A stretch of 64,000 nucleotides of DNA from JAWKHR01 sp041394725 (GCA_041394725.1 JAWKHR010000015.1:71370-135369); one strand, 5' to 3'. Positions 49,980 through 59,227 are shown, counted from the first letter of the stretch. The notes: a model not told the origin generated them from the letters alone. Program-made: numbers and translations.

Positions 49980-50885
49980 CTACTTGACGATCCGGATCTT
50001 GTCGGTCGCCGCGGCCTCGCCGGTGACGGTGACGATCGCGAATCGGTCCTGCACCTCGGCCACGACCGCGGTGCCGACCTGCTTCTCCTCGGCGCCGAGG
50101 TTCATGCCCGTCACCGGATCGATCAGCGCCTCGCCCAGGCGGTGGATCGTGAACCGGTCGCCGACCTTGATCCCCGACGAGCGGCCCACGTTGATGTAGG
50201 CGCGCTGGCCGTCCACGCGGATGATCCGCATGTCCACGCCGCCGGTGCCGGCGGCCTCGGCGACGCGATCGAGCGCGTTGCCCTCGAGCAGCTTCTTGAC
50301 GACTTCCTTGGAGGCGTCGGCGATCGCCTCGCTCGCGATGCCCCACTCGTCCTCGCGGCTCAGGTTGGCGCTCCGGAAGCGGACCCCGCCCTTGCGCGCG
50401 TTGCCGTCGGCCGCCACCGAGACCACGCGTTCGGCCGTGGTCGCGTCGACGAACCGCAGCGAGATCGTGGCCTCCGCGTTCGTCGTGCTGCCACCGAAGC
50501 TGCCGACCCCGCCCCGCGTCGTGTTGATCGCGAACTTGTCCACGCCGCCGGTCACGATGTAGCGCACGCCGAGGATCTTGCCGACCTGCGCCGCCGTCTG
50601 CGGATCGACCGCGCCGCCCGCGGCCAGCCCCTGTTCCTGCAGCACCATCGCGAGCCGCTCGCGTTCGACGACGGAGAACCGCTTCGACAGTTCCTCGTTC
50701 TCCGAGAATGCCGTGTCGATCTGGTTGCGCGCCGCGTCGCCCAGGTCGTCCGAGAACCACCACTTCCGCTCGGAGTTGTTGTCGAAGTTCCAGATGGCGA
50801 TCCGGATCTTGCCCTGGGCGGCACGGGTCGTGGGGGCCGGGATGACGACCAGGGCGGCGAGGGCGAGGTAGAGCAGCTTTCTCAT
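49980..50885 (-). CDS. CsgG/HfaB-like secreted protein
   Basis: A 301-residue protein with a signal peptide (about 1-22) and a CsgG-type domain: I-A-I-W-N-F-D-N-N-S, then V-V-E-R-E-R-L-A-M-V-L-Q-E-Q-G, then G-K-I-L-G-V-R-Y-I-V-T-G-G-V. A C-terminal beta domain follows (I-R-V-D-G-Q-R-A-Y-I-N-V-G). There is no lipobox cysteine, so it is not a standard lipoprotein CsgG curli pore. The ATG at 50885 starts the signal peptide. Confidence 0.83.
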   Translation of the reverse strand: MRKLLYLALAALVVIPAPTTRAAQGKIRIAIWNFDNNSERKWWFSDDLGDAARNQIDTAFSENEELSKRFSVVERERLAMVLQEQGLAAGGAVDPQTAAQVGKILGVRYIVTGGVDKFAINTTRGGVGSFGGSTTNAEATISLRFVDATTAERVVSVAADGNARKGGVRFRSANLSREDEWGIASEAIADASKEVVKKLLEGNALDRVAEAAGTGGVDMRIIRVDGQRAYINVGRSSGIKVGDRFTIHRLGEALIDPVTGMNLGAEEKQVGTAVVAEVQDRFAIVTVTGEAAATDKIRIVK

Positions 50886-51082
50886 GACGCGATCCTCCGC
50901 AGGACGTGTCGGTCGCACGGCCTCAACGGATTATCGGGAAGCGCGACGGGGCAAGTCAACGCGCAGCGTTGCACCGTTCTGCACGCGCCGCCACGCGCGG
51001 CACACGAAATCGTCAGCGGCGCGTGAAGTTCGTGCGGACGAGGTCGATTGCTGTGACAGACACGCTTTCGAGGTCACGGCAC

Positions 51083-51988
51083 ATGAACATCGGCGGCTTC
51101 TACTCCCAGACCTTCACCTACGTCCGGCTGACGGCGACGCTGAACACGTCCACCTCCACCGGCGACGGGCCCGCCGCGGGCACGTCCTCGGGCACGCCCG
51201 GCGGGACGTCCCCGACGACCGATACCGTGACCGTCAGCGCCGCGGCGGTGAGGCTCTCGGTGACGAGCGCCGCGACGGCGCCGGCCGGCACGCCGGGCGC
51301 CGCCGGGGCGATCACGGCGCCGAGCGCCGCCGCGGCGACCACGGCGCCGGACGCGACGAAGGCGGCCGCCCCTGCGGACGACCGCGCCGACGCGCTGTTC
51401 CAGGCTCTCGACGCGGATGGCGACGGGGCGGTGTCGGCCGAGGAATTCACCGATGGCGCCCGCGATCTGCTGCGCCGCGCCGCCGGCCGCCACGGACACC
51501 ATCGCCACGGCGACGTCGAGGGCCATCACGGACACCGCCACGGCGACCGGCTGGCACGACGGCTGGAGCGGGTGTTCGATGCGGTCGACGCCAACGGCGA
51601 CGGCAGCGTGACCCGGGAGGAACTCGGCGCGGCCCTCGACCAGGCCGCCGCCGGGCGGGCGGCGCGGCAGGCCCAGCCGGCCGGCGGGCCCGTCCAGGCC
51701 GTCTCGCCGGTGACGCCGGTCGCCGCGGCGTCGGTGGCCGCGCCACGGGTCGGTGACGCGGCCACGCCGACGCCGGACGCGGGGGCGGAGACGACGTCAG
51801 GGGCGGCGAATGGGACCGCGCCGATCGGGACGGGGGCCGCGATCACGGCCTCGATCTACACGTTCACCGTCGTGTCGATTGCGATTCAGCGTTACACGAG
51901 CCTCGGGGCGGCGGCGCCGGCCGGCACGACGACCGAGGTCGACGCCACGGCCGACGAGTCCAAGCCCGCGGTCAGGCCGGCGGCCTGA
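51083..51988 (+). CDS. EF-hand protein with His-rich linker
   Basis: A 301-residue protein with two EF-hand loops: D110-A-D-G-D-G-A-V-S-A-E-E and D169-A-N-G-D-G-S-V-T-R-E-E, both with complete calcium ligands. Between them is a His-rich stretch (R-H-G-H-H-R-H-G, H-H-G-H-R-H-G-D) that may bind zinc, nickel or copper. The flanks are Ala/Thr/Pro-rich. It has no clear signal peptide. Function is unknown; calcium- or metal-sensing is likely. In-frame upstream starts exist but ATG 51083 begins the recognisable protein. Confidence 0.82.
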   Translation: MNIGGFYSQTFTYVRLTATLNTSTSTGDGPAAGTSSGTPGGTSPTTDTVTVSAAAVRLSVTSAATAPAGTPGAAGAITAPSAAAATTAPDATKAAAPADDRADALFQALDADGDGAVSAEEFTDGARDLLRRAAGRHGHHRHGDVEGHHGHRHGDRLARRLERVFDAVDANGDGSVTREELGAALDQAAAGRAARQAQPAGGPVQAVSPVTPVAAASVAAPRVGDAATPTPDAGAETTSGAANGTAPIGTGAAITASIYTFTVVSIAIQRYTSLGAAAPAGTTTEVDATADESKPAVRPAA

Positions 51989-52011
51989 TCCGCCCGGGCG
52001 GCCGGCCGCGA

Positions 52012-53574
52012 TCAGCGTCGCGGCCCGGCGCGCCCCGGATCGCCCGGTGCGGCCGCGGCGACCTTCTGCAGCCCGACTTCGCTGCGGTCGAGGTCGATCG
52101 TCACCGTGTAGTGCCGCAGGAACTGCTGGCCGAGGATTCCGCCCAGATCGAAGCCGAGCAGCGCGCTCGGCGCATCGAGATCCAGCACCACCACCGAGGC
52201 CTGCTGCAGGCCGATCGACTGCGTGAGCGAGATGTCCACGAAGGGCAGCAGGAACGCGCCCGGGTCCCACCCGGCGCTGCCGTAGACCCGCGCCGGCACG
52301 CGCCGGACTTCGGGGTCGTCGCCGAGCCGTCCGGCCACGCGCTGGCTGATGGCCGTGCCCTCGCCGCCCGTGTCGATCGCCAGGCTCGCCATGACGTTGC
52401 CGTTGACGACGCCGCGGACGATCGGCAGCCGCTGCATCCGCAGCGGCAGCCGCGTTTCGTACGTGGCGGGCGGCAGCTGCCTGGCCATGGTCAGCACCTG
52501 GTGTTCGTAGTCGATGCGCATGGACAGGCCCAGCGCGAGCGGTGAGAAGCCCGGACCTTCCTGGCGGGGCAGGCCGTCGAGCGGCGGGCTCTTGATGACG
52601 GACGTCAGGTTGCGCACGTGGAGCGGCCCGATTTCGAGATCCTCGATGCGCGCGATCTCGAGGCCCCGGAACCCGAAGCCCAGGCTGCCGACGCCCGCCG
52701 TCTGGAGGCGGCCCGCCGGCTCGATCGACGAGCGCCGCGCGATCTCCGGCGTCAGGATGGTCTGGTCCGTCCCGGTGTCGATCGCGAATTCGACGTCGGT
52801 CAGGCCGTTCACCCGGCCCTGGACGAGCACACGGTCGCCCTCCATCCGGAACGGCACCGTGTAGATCTCGTCCCGGCTGACGAACTCGAACGGCGTCCGC
52901 GAGCCCCAGCTCCGCAGGAAGTCGACCTGGGTCCGGGCCCACTTGGCCATCTCGCTCTGATCGCGCGACGGCAGCCGGTCGAGGTACGTCGCCAGGGTAT
53001 CGGCGGCGGCGCGGAAGTCGCGCTGCCGTTCCTGGATGACGCCGAGCGTGTAGTAGTAGGCCGGTTCCTGCGGGTCCTCGGCGATGGCCCGTCGCGTCTC
53101 GGCCAGCGCCTCGTCGAGCCGGCCGCGCGCGGCGAGCGACCGGCCGAGGCCGTGGCGCGCGCCCGGATCGTTGCGGTCGATCGCCAGCGCCTGCGCATAG
53201 CGCGCCTCGGCTTCCGGGAACAGGCCGTTGGCCCAGAGCGCGTCGCCGTGGACCGAGAGTGCCGCGGCCGATCGCGGGTCCTTGGCGGCCACGTCGCCGC
53301 CGATGATCGCGGCCTCGGTGAAGAGCCCCAGCCGGAGGAAGGCCTGGACGAGGCCGGCGCCCGCGCGGACGCGCACACGCGCGTCCGGACTCATCCGCGC
53401 TTCGTGGAACGCGGAGAGCGCCTGTTCGTACTGCAGGCGTGACATCAGCGTCCAGCCCTCGCGCAGGCGACTGTCGTACTTCGTCTGCGGCTCGGCCGAC
53501 GCGGTCAGCGACAGCGCCCAGACCGCCAGCACCATCGACCCCAGGATCTTCGACCACGACGTGAAACGCGCCAT
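52012..53574 (-). CDS. TPR protein with two retropepsin-like aspartic protease domains
   Basis: A 520-residue secreted protein. A signal peptide (about 1-28) precedes TPR-type helices (about 35-220; A-R-Y-A-Q-A-L-A-I-D-R-N-D-P, Y-Y-T-L-G-V-I). Two gag-polyprotein/retropepsin-like domains follow, each with an active-site motif: F-A-I-D-T-G-T-D-Q-T-I and L-A-I-D-T-G-G-E-G-T-A. Viral retropepsins need two chains; here both halves are in one protein. The second D-T-G site has G-E-G after it, so pairing is plausible. Substrate unknown. Confidence 0.85.
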   Translation of the reverse strand: MARFTSWSKILGSMVLAVWALSLTASAEPQTKYDSRLREGWTLMSRLQYEQALSAFHEARMSPDARVRVRAGAGLVQAFLRLGLFTEAAIIGGDVAAKDPRSAAALSVHGDALWANGLFPEAEARYAQALAIDRNDPGARHGLGRSLAARGRLDEALAETRRAIAEDPQEPAYYYTLGVIQERQRDFRAAADTLATYLDRLPSRDQSEMAKWARTQVDFLRSWGSRTPFEFVSRDEIYTVPFRMEGDRVLVQGRVNGLTDVEFAIDTGTDQTILTPEIARRSSIEPAGRLQTAGVGSLGFGFRGLEIARIEDLEIGPLHVRNLTSVIKSPPLDGLPRQEGPGFSPLALGLSMRIDYEHQVLTMARQLPPATYETRLPLRMQRLPIVRGVVNGNVMASLAIDTGGEGTAISQRVAGRLGDDPEVRRVPARVYGSAGWDPGAFLLPFVDISLTQSIGLQQASVVVLDLDAPSALLGFDLGGILGQQFLRHYTVTIDLDRSEVGLQKVAAAAPGDPGRAGPRR

Positions 53575-53711
53575 CAGGCCTCCTGCACGACGTCGTCGGA
53601 TCGAGGGGGATCCGGCGACTTCTCCGACGGCGGCGGGGGCGGCCGCGGTCTGTCAGCGTGGGTGTCCGAGCAGCCTATCACGAGCGCGCGCCGGCCGGCG
53701 CGCGGCCCGCG

Positions 53712-54554
53712 TCACTTGACGATCGTCGCCACATCGACCGAATACCGGCGGAAGTTGGCGTATTCCGCGGTGCCGTCGATGGTCTGGGTGGCGCTGACCT
53801 GGTAGTGCTCCCGCATCCGCACCGGCACCCACAGGCCGTCGAGCTTCGGCTGCGCGGCGTACGTCACGTCGAACGTGGCGCGCACGGTCATCGAGTTGAC
53901 CTCGAAAGCGGTTCTGAGGACCCGGCCGGTCGCGGCCTCGAGCCAGAACCGTCCCCGCGCCGGGGCGCCGTCGGTCGTCTTGACCAGCCGCGGTCGATCG
54001 ACCTCCTCGAACTGCAGGATCTGCGCGGGCGTGTCGTCCACCGTCTCGGACCCGCCGTAGGTGAACCGGCTCCGCGGCTGGGCCTCGCGCCGCAGGTAGG
54101 CCAGCGCGAACGTCGGGACGTTCACGTTCCGGGTCACCGCCCCGACGTTGAAGCGCGCGCTCTCCTCGGCGATCGCCCGGGCCTCGACCAGCATGTCGGC
54201 CGACGGGGACGCGAAGAGCGCCGCCAGGCGCTCGGTCCGATCCCGCACCGGCTGCCGGTCCACCTCGAAGACGTCCCGGAAACCGAGCCACTCGCCGTGT
54301 CCGGCGTTGAGCACGAGGACGTCGGATCGCAGCTCGCGGAAGCTCGACGTGAGGCGACGGACGTACTGCGAGTAGTGTTCCTCCGAGACGACGGCCGAGA
54401 ACCGGCGGTCGTAGTCGTCCAGGTAGCGGGCCGCGGCGTCGAGGAGGCGTGGCACCGGGTCCGGCTCCTGCGCCGGGCGCGCCCGCGCCATTGGCGACGC
54501 CGCGACCAGGACCATCGCAACCGGGAGCCAGGCGAGACCGCGCGGGCCAGTCAT
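53712..54554 (-). CDS. Unknown secreted protein
   Basis: A 280-residue protein with a signal peptide (about 1-25, ending A-R-A). The rest is a mixed fold beginning L-D-A-A-A-R-Y-L-D-D-Y-D-R-R-F-S-A-V-V-S-E-E, ending in beta strands (A-T-F-D-V-T-Y, H-Y-Q-V-S-A-T-Q). I recognise it only as the kind of secreted hypothetical common in Acidobacteriota; no catalytic motif is visible. The ATG at 54554 begins the signal peptide. It is divergent from the gene at 54638. Confidence 0.78.
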   Translation of the reverse strand: MTGPRGLAWLPVAMVLVAASPMARARPAQEPDPVPRLLDAAARYLDDYDRRFSAVVSEEHYSQYVRRLTSSFRELRSDVLVLNAGHGEWLGFRDVFEVDRQPVRDRTERLAALFASPSADMLVEARAIAEESARFNVGAVTRNVNVPTFALAYLRREAQPRSRFTYGGSETVDDTPAQILQFEEVDRPRLVKTTDGAPARGRFWLEAATGRVLRTAFEVNSMTVRATFDVTYAAQPKLDGLWVPVRMREHYQVSATQTIDGTAEYANFRRYSVDVATIVK

Positions 54555-54637
54555 GTCCGGAGGATCCCACCATACCACCGGCGCGGGCCCGCGGCGCGGG
54601 CGGGTTTCGCATAGACTCTTCAGCCGTCGGAGGCCTC

Positions 54638-55072
54638 ATGACCGAGCAGAGCTATCGCCATCACGCCCGCCTGGTACCGCTGTATCACTTCGTCCTGTCG
54701 CCGATGCTGCTCCTGGGGCTCATCGGATCCGGCGTGAACCTCTATCAGTCGATCGGGGACTCCGAGCGGCTCTACAGCGCCGCGCTCATCGTCTGGCTCT
54801 TCGTCGTGGTCGTGCTGACGGCGCTCTTCGCGCGGAGCTTCGCGCTCAAGGCCCAGGATCGGGTCATCCGGACGGAGGAGCGGCTCCGCCACTTCATCAT
54901 GACCGGGCAGCCGCTCGACCCGCGGCTCACGACCGACCAGCTGATCGGTCTGCGGTTCGCCGGCGACGAGGAGTTCCTGGCGCTGGCGCGCGAGGCGGTC
55001 GAGGGCGGCCTCGCGCGCGACGACATCAAGCAGCGTGTGCGCGCCTGGCGGGCCGACCACGACCGCCTCTGA
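54638..55072 (+). CDS. DUF6526-like two-helix membrane protein
   Basis: A 144-residue protein beginning M-T-E-Q-S-Y-R-H-H-A-R-L-V-P-L-Y-H-F-V-L-S, with two membrane helices (about 17-38 and 47-68) and a cytoplasmic Arg/Glu-rich helical tail. The pattern resembles DUF6526. A GGAGG site at 54629-54633 supports the ATG. Function is unknown. Confidence 0.82.
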   Translation: MTEQSYRHHARLVPLYHFVLSPMLLLGLIGSGVNLYQSIGDSERLYSAALIVWLFVVVVLTALFARSFALKAQDRVIRTEERLRHFIMTGQPLDPRLTTDQLIGLRFAGDEEFLALAREAVEGGLARDDIKQRVRAWRADHDRL

Positions 55073-55204
55073 GCCGGCCACGATCGTCCGTCTCCGACCG
55101 CGGCGGCTCGTCCGGCCGCCCCCCGCGCGTGGCGGGCCAGACGTCCCTGCCCGGCGCCCGGGCCCGACCTCCGGGCGGGTCAGCCGGCGTGTGAGAATGG
55201 AGGC

Positions 55205-55606
55205 GTGGCCGACGAGACCGGCATCGTGCTCTTCGACGGGACGTGCGCGTTCTGCGAGGGCAGCGTGAAGTTCATCGCGGCGCGCGATCCGGCGGGCTAC
55301 TTCCGGTTCGGCGCGTCGCAGTCACCGCAGGCCGCGGCGCTGCTCGCGCGGCACGGGATTTCGCGCGACGTGGCCCGCAGCATCATCCTCATCGAGGGCG
55401 GGCAGGTGTTCCTGCGATCCACGGCCTCGCTCCGCATCGCGCGCCGGCTCACGTGGCCGTGGTCGATGGCCGGCGTCTTCCTCCACCTGCCACGACCGAT
55501 CCGCGACGCCGCCTATCGGGTGGTCGCCGCCCTGCGGCATCGGATCGCCGGGCGGTCGAACGCCTGCGAGATCCCGCCACCCGAAATCCGCCAGCGCATG
55601 ATCTGA
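55205..55606 (+). CDS. DCC-family thiol-disulfide oxidoreductase
   Basis: A 133-residue DUF393/DCC protein with the family motif F-D-G-T-C14-A-F-C17 and R-F-G-A-S-Q-S near the N-terminus. The fold is thioredoxin-like; substrates are generally unknown. The GTG start has GGAGG two bases upstream at 55198-55202. The 132 bases before it show no gene. It converges with the DUF2236 gene, eight bases apart. Confidence 0.9.
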   Translation: MADETGIVLFDGTCAFCEGSVKFIAARDPAGYFRFGASQSPQAAALLARHGISRDVARSIILIEGGQVFLRSTASLRIARRLTWPWSMAGVFLHLPRPIRDAAYRVVAALRHRIAGRSNACEIPPPEIRQRMI

Positions 55607-55614
55607 GCCGGCCG

Positions 55615-56448
55615 CTAGGCGGGATCCGCGGCGCGGTCGGCCGGGGCCTGTCGCGCCTCGGGCCAGAGCGCCAGCCGGTCCGGCGTCCAGCGGCGCACGG
55701 CGCGCACGATCCGCACCGTGCGGTCGAACCGGCGCGCGTCGCGGTCGGTCCAGTCGAAGCCGTAGCCGGCGCGCACCGATGCGGGCAGCCAGCCGAGGGT
55801 GAGCCGCCGGTTGAGGCGCGCCGCCGGCGCGGCCGCGGCGGCCAGCACGCCGCGCGGGGCGAGGACCGCGGGCGCCAGCGTCCGCGCGTCGGGCCCGACA
55901 CAGATGTCCGGGGACGCGCACGCGCGTTCCACCGCCGCGTGGACGTCCGCCCACCGCGTCGGGATGTCGGCCGCGCGCGCGCCGAGCGCGAGCGCCACCC
56001 AGGCCGCCTCGCGGCAGTAGGTGTCGCGCGCCGCCTCGTCCATCGGCGACACGAGCAGGTCGGCGGCGCGGATCACCGAGTCGAGCAGCGTGAGGTGGAC
56101 CCACCGCACGAGCGCGGGATCCTCCGCCGAGTACGGCGTGCCGGCGGGGTAGGGCCCGACGTCGGCGCGGAGCCGGCCGTGCACGCGCCGGTGGATGGTC
56201 AGGATGCCGGCGATGGCCGCGTCGCGTACCTCCGGCGGCCCGAACGTCAGCGCCAGCATCGCGTGCACCGTCTCGTGCAGCCGGCGGGCGGCCGCGAACG
56301 GTCCGCCCCGGAACGTGCTGTGCTCGGCGACTCCGGCGGCCACGAGCGGGTGCGCGAGCTGCAGCAGGATCGCGCGCGACCAACCGAACAGCACGACGCG
56401 TTCCGCGTTCACGCGGAGCGGGGTCATCGCCGGGGCAGCCGTCGTCAC
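55615..56448 (-). CDS. DUF2236 (MpaB-like) oxygenase
   Basis: A 277-residue DUF2236 protein, the family of latex-clearing and MpaB-type haem oxygenases. The family signature is clear: V-L-F-G-W-S-R-A-I-L-L-Q-L-A-H-P-L-V-A-A-G-V-A-E-H-S. The rest is helical, with R-W-V-H-L-T-L-L-D near 125. Haem ligation would use a His in the helical core but cannot be fixed here. The GTG start is one base after the response regulator stop, so they are probably one operon. Confidence 0.87.
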   Translation of the reverse strand: MTTAAPAMTPLRVNAERVVLFGWSRAILLQLAHPLVAAGVAEHSTFRGGPFAAARRLHETVHAMLALTFGPPEVRDAAIAGILTIHRRVHGRLRADVGPYPAGTPYSAEDPALVRWVHLTLLDSVIRAADLLVSPMDEAARDTYCREAAWVALALGARAADIPTRWADVHAAVERACASPDICVGPDARTLAPAVLAPRGVLAAAAAPAARLNRRLTLGWLPASVRAGYGFDWTDRDARRFDRTVRIVRAVRRWTPDRLALWPEARQAPADRAADPA

Positions 56449-56449
56449 C

Positions 56450-57217
56450 TCAGCCGTCCTCCCGATCGCCGCGCGGCCCGGCGTCGGGCGCCGACACGAA
56501 CCGGTAGCCGACGCCGCGGACGGTCTGGACGAACCGGGGCCGCGCCGGCTCGTCCTCCACGTACTTCCGGAGTCGCGCGATGAAGTGGTCGATCGCCCGG
56601 GTGTCGGTGTCCTCGCGCAGGTTCCACACGTCGGCCAGCATCCGCCCGCGCGGCACGGCCTGGCCGTCATGGGCCACCAGGTAGCGCAGCAGGTTCGCTT
56701 CCATCAGCGTGAGCGGGTGGACCTGGTCGCCGACGCGGACCTCCTGCGCCTCGAAGTCGACCGTCCGACCGGCGAACGAGAAGCGGTCGCCGACGCGCCG
56801 GGGCCCGGGGGCGCCAGGCGCATCGGTCGCGCCCGCGGACCGGTGCCAGGCATGACGGCGCAGCAGGGCCCCGACGCGGGCGACGAGGATCGAGAGGTCG
56901 AACGGCTTCGGCAGGTAGTCGTCGGCGCCCGACTCGAAGCCGCGGAGCACGTCCTCGGCCCGCCCGCGCGCGGTCAGCATCAGGATCGGCGTGAACCACC
57001 CGCGCGCCCGCAGCCTTGACGCGACCGCGAAGCCGTCGAGGCCGGGCAGCATCACGTCCAGGATGACGCAGTCGATCCCGTCGGGCCGGGCGTCGACCGC
57101 CGCGAGCGCCGCCTCGCCCGAGTCGACCACCGTGACGTCGTGCTGCTCGGCTTCCAGGTTGAAGCGCAGGCCGGACGCGATGTGCGGTTCGTCCTCGACG
57201 ACGAGCAGGTGGGCCAT
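56450..57217 (-). CDS. OmpR-type response regulator
   Basis: A 255-residue regulator. The receiver domain (about 1-120) has the acidic pair E-D-E near the start, phosphate site D54 (V-I-L-D-V-M-L-P-G) and the K-P-F lysine near 104. The winged-helix domain (about 150-245) has L-T-L-M-E-A-N-L-L-R-Y-L and D-H-F-I-A-R-L-R-K-Y-V, then T-V-R-G-V-G-Y-R-F. The ATG at 57217 is used; a GTG at 57226 overlapping the kinase stop is possible. Its partner kinase lies upstream. Confidence 0.94.
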   Translation of the reverse strand: MAHLLVVEDEPHIASGLRFNLEAEQHDVTVVDSGEAALAAVDARPDGIDCVILDVMLPGLDGFAVASRLRARGWFTPILMLTARGRAEDVLRGFESGADDYLPKPFDLSILVARVGALLRRHAWHRSAGATDAPGAPGPRRVGDRFSFAGRTVDFEAQEVRVGDQVHPLTLMEANLLRYLVAHDGQAVPRGRMLADVWNLREDTDTRAIDHFIARLRKYVEDEPARPRFVQTVRGVGYRFVSAPDAGPRGDREDG

Positions 57218-57222
57218 CGCGA

Positions 57223-58137
57223 TCACGCCGCCGCCGGCGAGGCCACCGGCAGCTCCAGGTAGAAGGTGGCGCCGCGCCCCAGCCCCTCGCTCGTCGCCCA
57301 CGCGCGCCCGCCATGCCGGCGCGCCGCGCTCTGGACGATGAACAGCCCGAGGCCGGTGCCCTTGACGCGGCGGGTCAGCGGGCCGGGGATGCGGTAGAAC
57401 CGCTTGAAGATGCGCTTGGTCTCGACCGGCGGCAGGCCGACTCCGCGGTCGCAGACACGCAGCACCGCCCGGTCACCCGCGCGCGTGACCCCGACCTCCA
57501 CGTCCACGCGCTCTCCCGAGTACTTCACCGCGTTGTCGATGAGGTTCATGACCGCCGCGGACAGCTCGGTCGCGTCGCCCTGCACGATGACGGCGTCGGC
57601 GGCCGTGGTCGCCGCATCGAGGCGCAGGGCCTCGGGCGTCAGGTGGAGCCGGGCGCGCGCGAGCCGGACGCAGTCGTCGGCCAGGGCCCGCAAGTCCACC
57701 GGCGCCTCGTCGCGGCGCCGGTGGCCCGCCTGTCCCGCGCGCAGCACCTGCTCGATCGTGTGGAGCAGCCGGTCGCTGTCCTCGAGCATCACGCCGTAGA
57801 ACTCGCGACGCGTCGCCTCCGGAATCGCCGCGTCACGCCGGAGCAGCGTCTCGAGGTGGAGCCGGATGGAGGTCACCGGCGTCTTCAGCTCGTGCGTCAC
57901 GGCGTTGACGAACGCGTCGTGCTGCGCGTTGCGCCGGATCTCGCGGACGAGGAAGGTGGTGTTGAGGATCAGGCCGGTGATGATGGCCGCGAAGACGAAG
58001 ACGCCCAGCAGGAGCGGCGCCACCTGCTGCCAGGTCAGCACCACCCAGCCGACGTTCAGCGCGGCGGCGAGCGCCACCAGGCAGATGCCGAACGTCACGA
58101 AGAACGCAATCGCGCCCCGTCGTCCGGCCAGGCTCAT
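57223..58137 (-). CDS. Membrane sensor histidine kinase
   Basis: A 304-residue kinase with two N-terminal membrane helices (about 10-32 and 38-60) and almost no periplasmic domain. The DHp helix has H82 in A-V-T-H-E-L-K-T-P-V; the ATPase domain has the N box (N-L-I-D-N-A-V-K-Y), G1 (D-R-G-V-G-L) and G2 (G-T-G-L-G-L). With so little sensing domain it may sense the membrane itself; the fatty-acid desaturase gene is next to it. Confidence 0.94.
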   Translation of the reverse strand: MSLAGRRGAIAFFVTFGICLVALAAALNVGWVVLTWQQVAPLLLGVFVFAAIITGLILNTTFLVREIRRNAQHDAFVNAVTHELKTPVTSIRLHLETLLRRDAAIPEATRREFYGVMLEDSDRLLHTIEQVLRAGQAGHRRRDEAPVDLRALADDCVRLARARLHLTPEALRLDAATTAADAVIVQGDATELSAAVMNLIDNAVKYSGERVDVEVGVTRAGDRAVLRVCDRGVGLPPVETKRIFKRFYRIPGPLTRRVKGTGLGLFIVQSAARRHGGRAWATSEGLGRGATFYLELPVASPAAA

Positions 58138-58188
58138 GGGGACAGGATAGCGCAGCGGCGGGGGCCGGCCCGGCCCGGCCGGCGCGCG

Positions 58189-59088
58189 TCAGGCCGCGAG
58201 GTCTTCCCGCGCGTCGATGTCGGCCACCCGCACGTCCCAGGCGAGCCCCAGCAGCTCGAGCAGGCGGATGTGCAGGTAGGTGACGTCGATCTCGTACCAG
58301 GCCAGCCCGTGCGCGGCCGACGTCGGGTGCGCGTGGTGGTTGTTGTGCCAGCCCTCCCCGAACGTCACGAGCGCGACCCACCAGCTGTTGCGCGAGTCGT
58401 CGCGCGTCTCGAACCGGCGCGTGCCCCACAGGTGGGTCGCCGAGTTGACGAGCCAGGTCGCGTGCAGCCCGATCGTCGTCCGCAGGAACACGCCCCACAG
58501 CACCCAGTTCCAGCCGCCGACGGCCAGCAGGCCGAGGCCGAGCGTCGTGAGCGGCACCCAGTGGTACCGGCTGATCCACACGTGCACCGGGTCGCGCGCC
58601 AGGTCCGGCGCGTACTTCGCGAGCAGCTCCACCCGGTTGTGCTGCGTGTGGCCGAACAGGATCCAGCCCATGTGGGCCCAGATGCCGCCATGACGCGGCG
58701 TGTGCGGGTCGAGGTCGGCGTCCGAGTGCTGGTGGTGCCGCCGGTGCGTCGCGACCCAGAACATCGGGCCGCCCTCGAGGGCCAGCGTGGCGCAGATCGT
58801 CAGGAAGTACTCGATGACCTTCGGCGTCTTGTACGACCGGTGCGTGAGGAGCCGGTGGTACGACATCCCGATCCCGAAGACCAGGGACACGTAGTAGGTC
58901 GCCAGGAGCACGGCCAGGCCGGACCACGTGAAGTCCAGGATCGCCAGGACCGCGCCGACGTGGAAGAGCGTCATGAAACCGGCCGTGACCCAGGCCAGCT
59001 TGCCGTATCGCCCCGACGGGGCTCCCGCCATCGTCGCCGTGCCGCCCGACCGCCTCGTGCTCGTGGGAACTGCCGCTGTGCTCACGCT
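58189..59088 (-). CDS. Fatty-acid (acyl-CoA delta-9 type) desaturase
   Basis: A 299-residue membrane di-iron desaturase with three His boxes: H-R-L-L-T-H, H-R-R-H-H, and H-N-N-H-H, and four hydrophobic segments. It introduces a cis double bond into acyl chains, controlling membrane fluidity. The GTG at 59088 has GGAGG ten bases upstream; longer and shorter in-frame starts exist. It lies upstream of the kinase-regulator pair on the same strand. Confidence 0.92.
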   Translation of the reverse strand, partial: SVSTAAVPTSTRRSGGTATMAGAPSGRYGKLAWVTAGFMTLFHVGAVLAILDFTWSGLAVLLATYYVSLVFGIGMSYHRLLTHRSYKTPKVIEYFLTICATLALEGGPMFWVATHRRHHQHSDADLDPHTPRHGGIWAHMGWILFGHTQHNRVELLAKYAPDLARDPVHVWISRYHWVPLTTLGLGLLAVGGWNWVLWGVFLRTTIGLHATWLVNSATHLWGTRRFETRDDSRNSWWVALVTFGEGWHNNHHAHPTSAAHGLAWYEIDVTYLHIRLLELLGLAWDVRVADIDAREDLAA

Positions 59089-59227
59089 CGTCGTCCTCCA
59101 CCCCTGGCCGTCAGGGCCGGGCCCGGAAGCTGACGATAGCAACCCCCGGCGCCGCGCGATGTAAGAGTTCGGTAAGAGCTTGCCGGCGTGACGTGGCGGG
59201 CAGATCCGTGCACCCGGGGGCGCCCTC

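Noticed and set aside
49980..50885. A curli-type CsgG secretion pore
   Set aside because: No lipobox cysteine and no csgA/csgB-like genes nearby; only the broader CsgG fold is supported.
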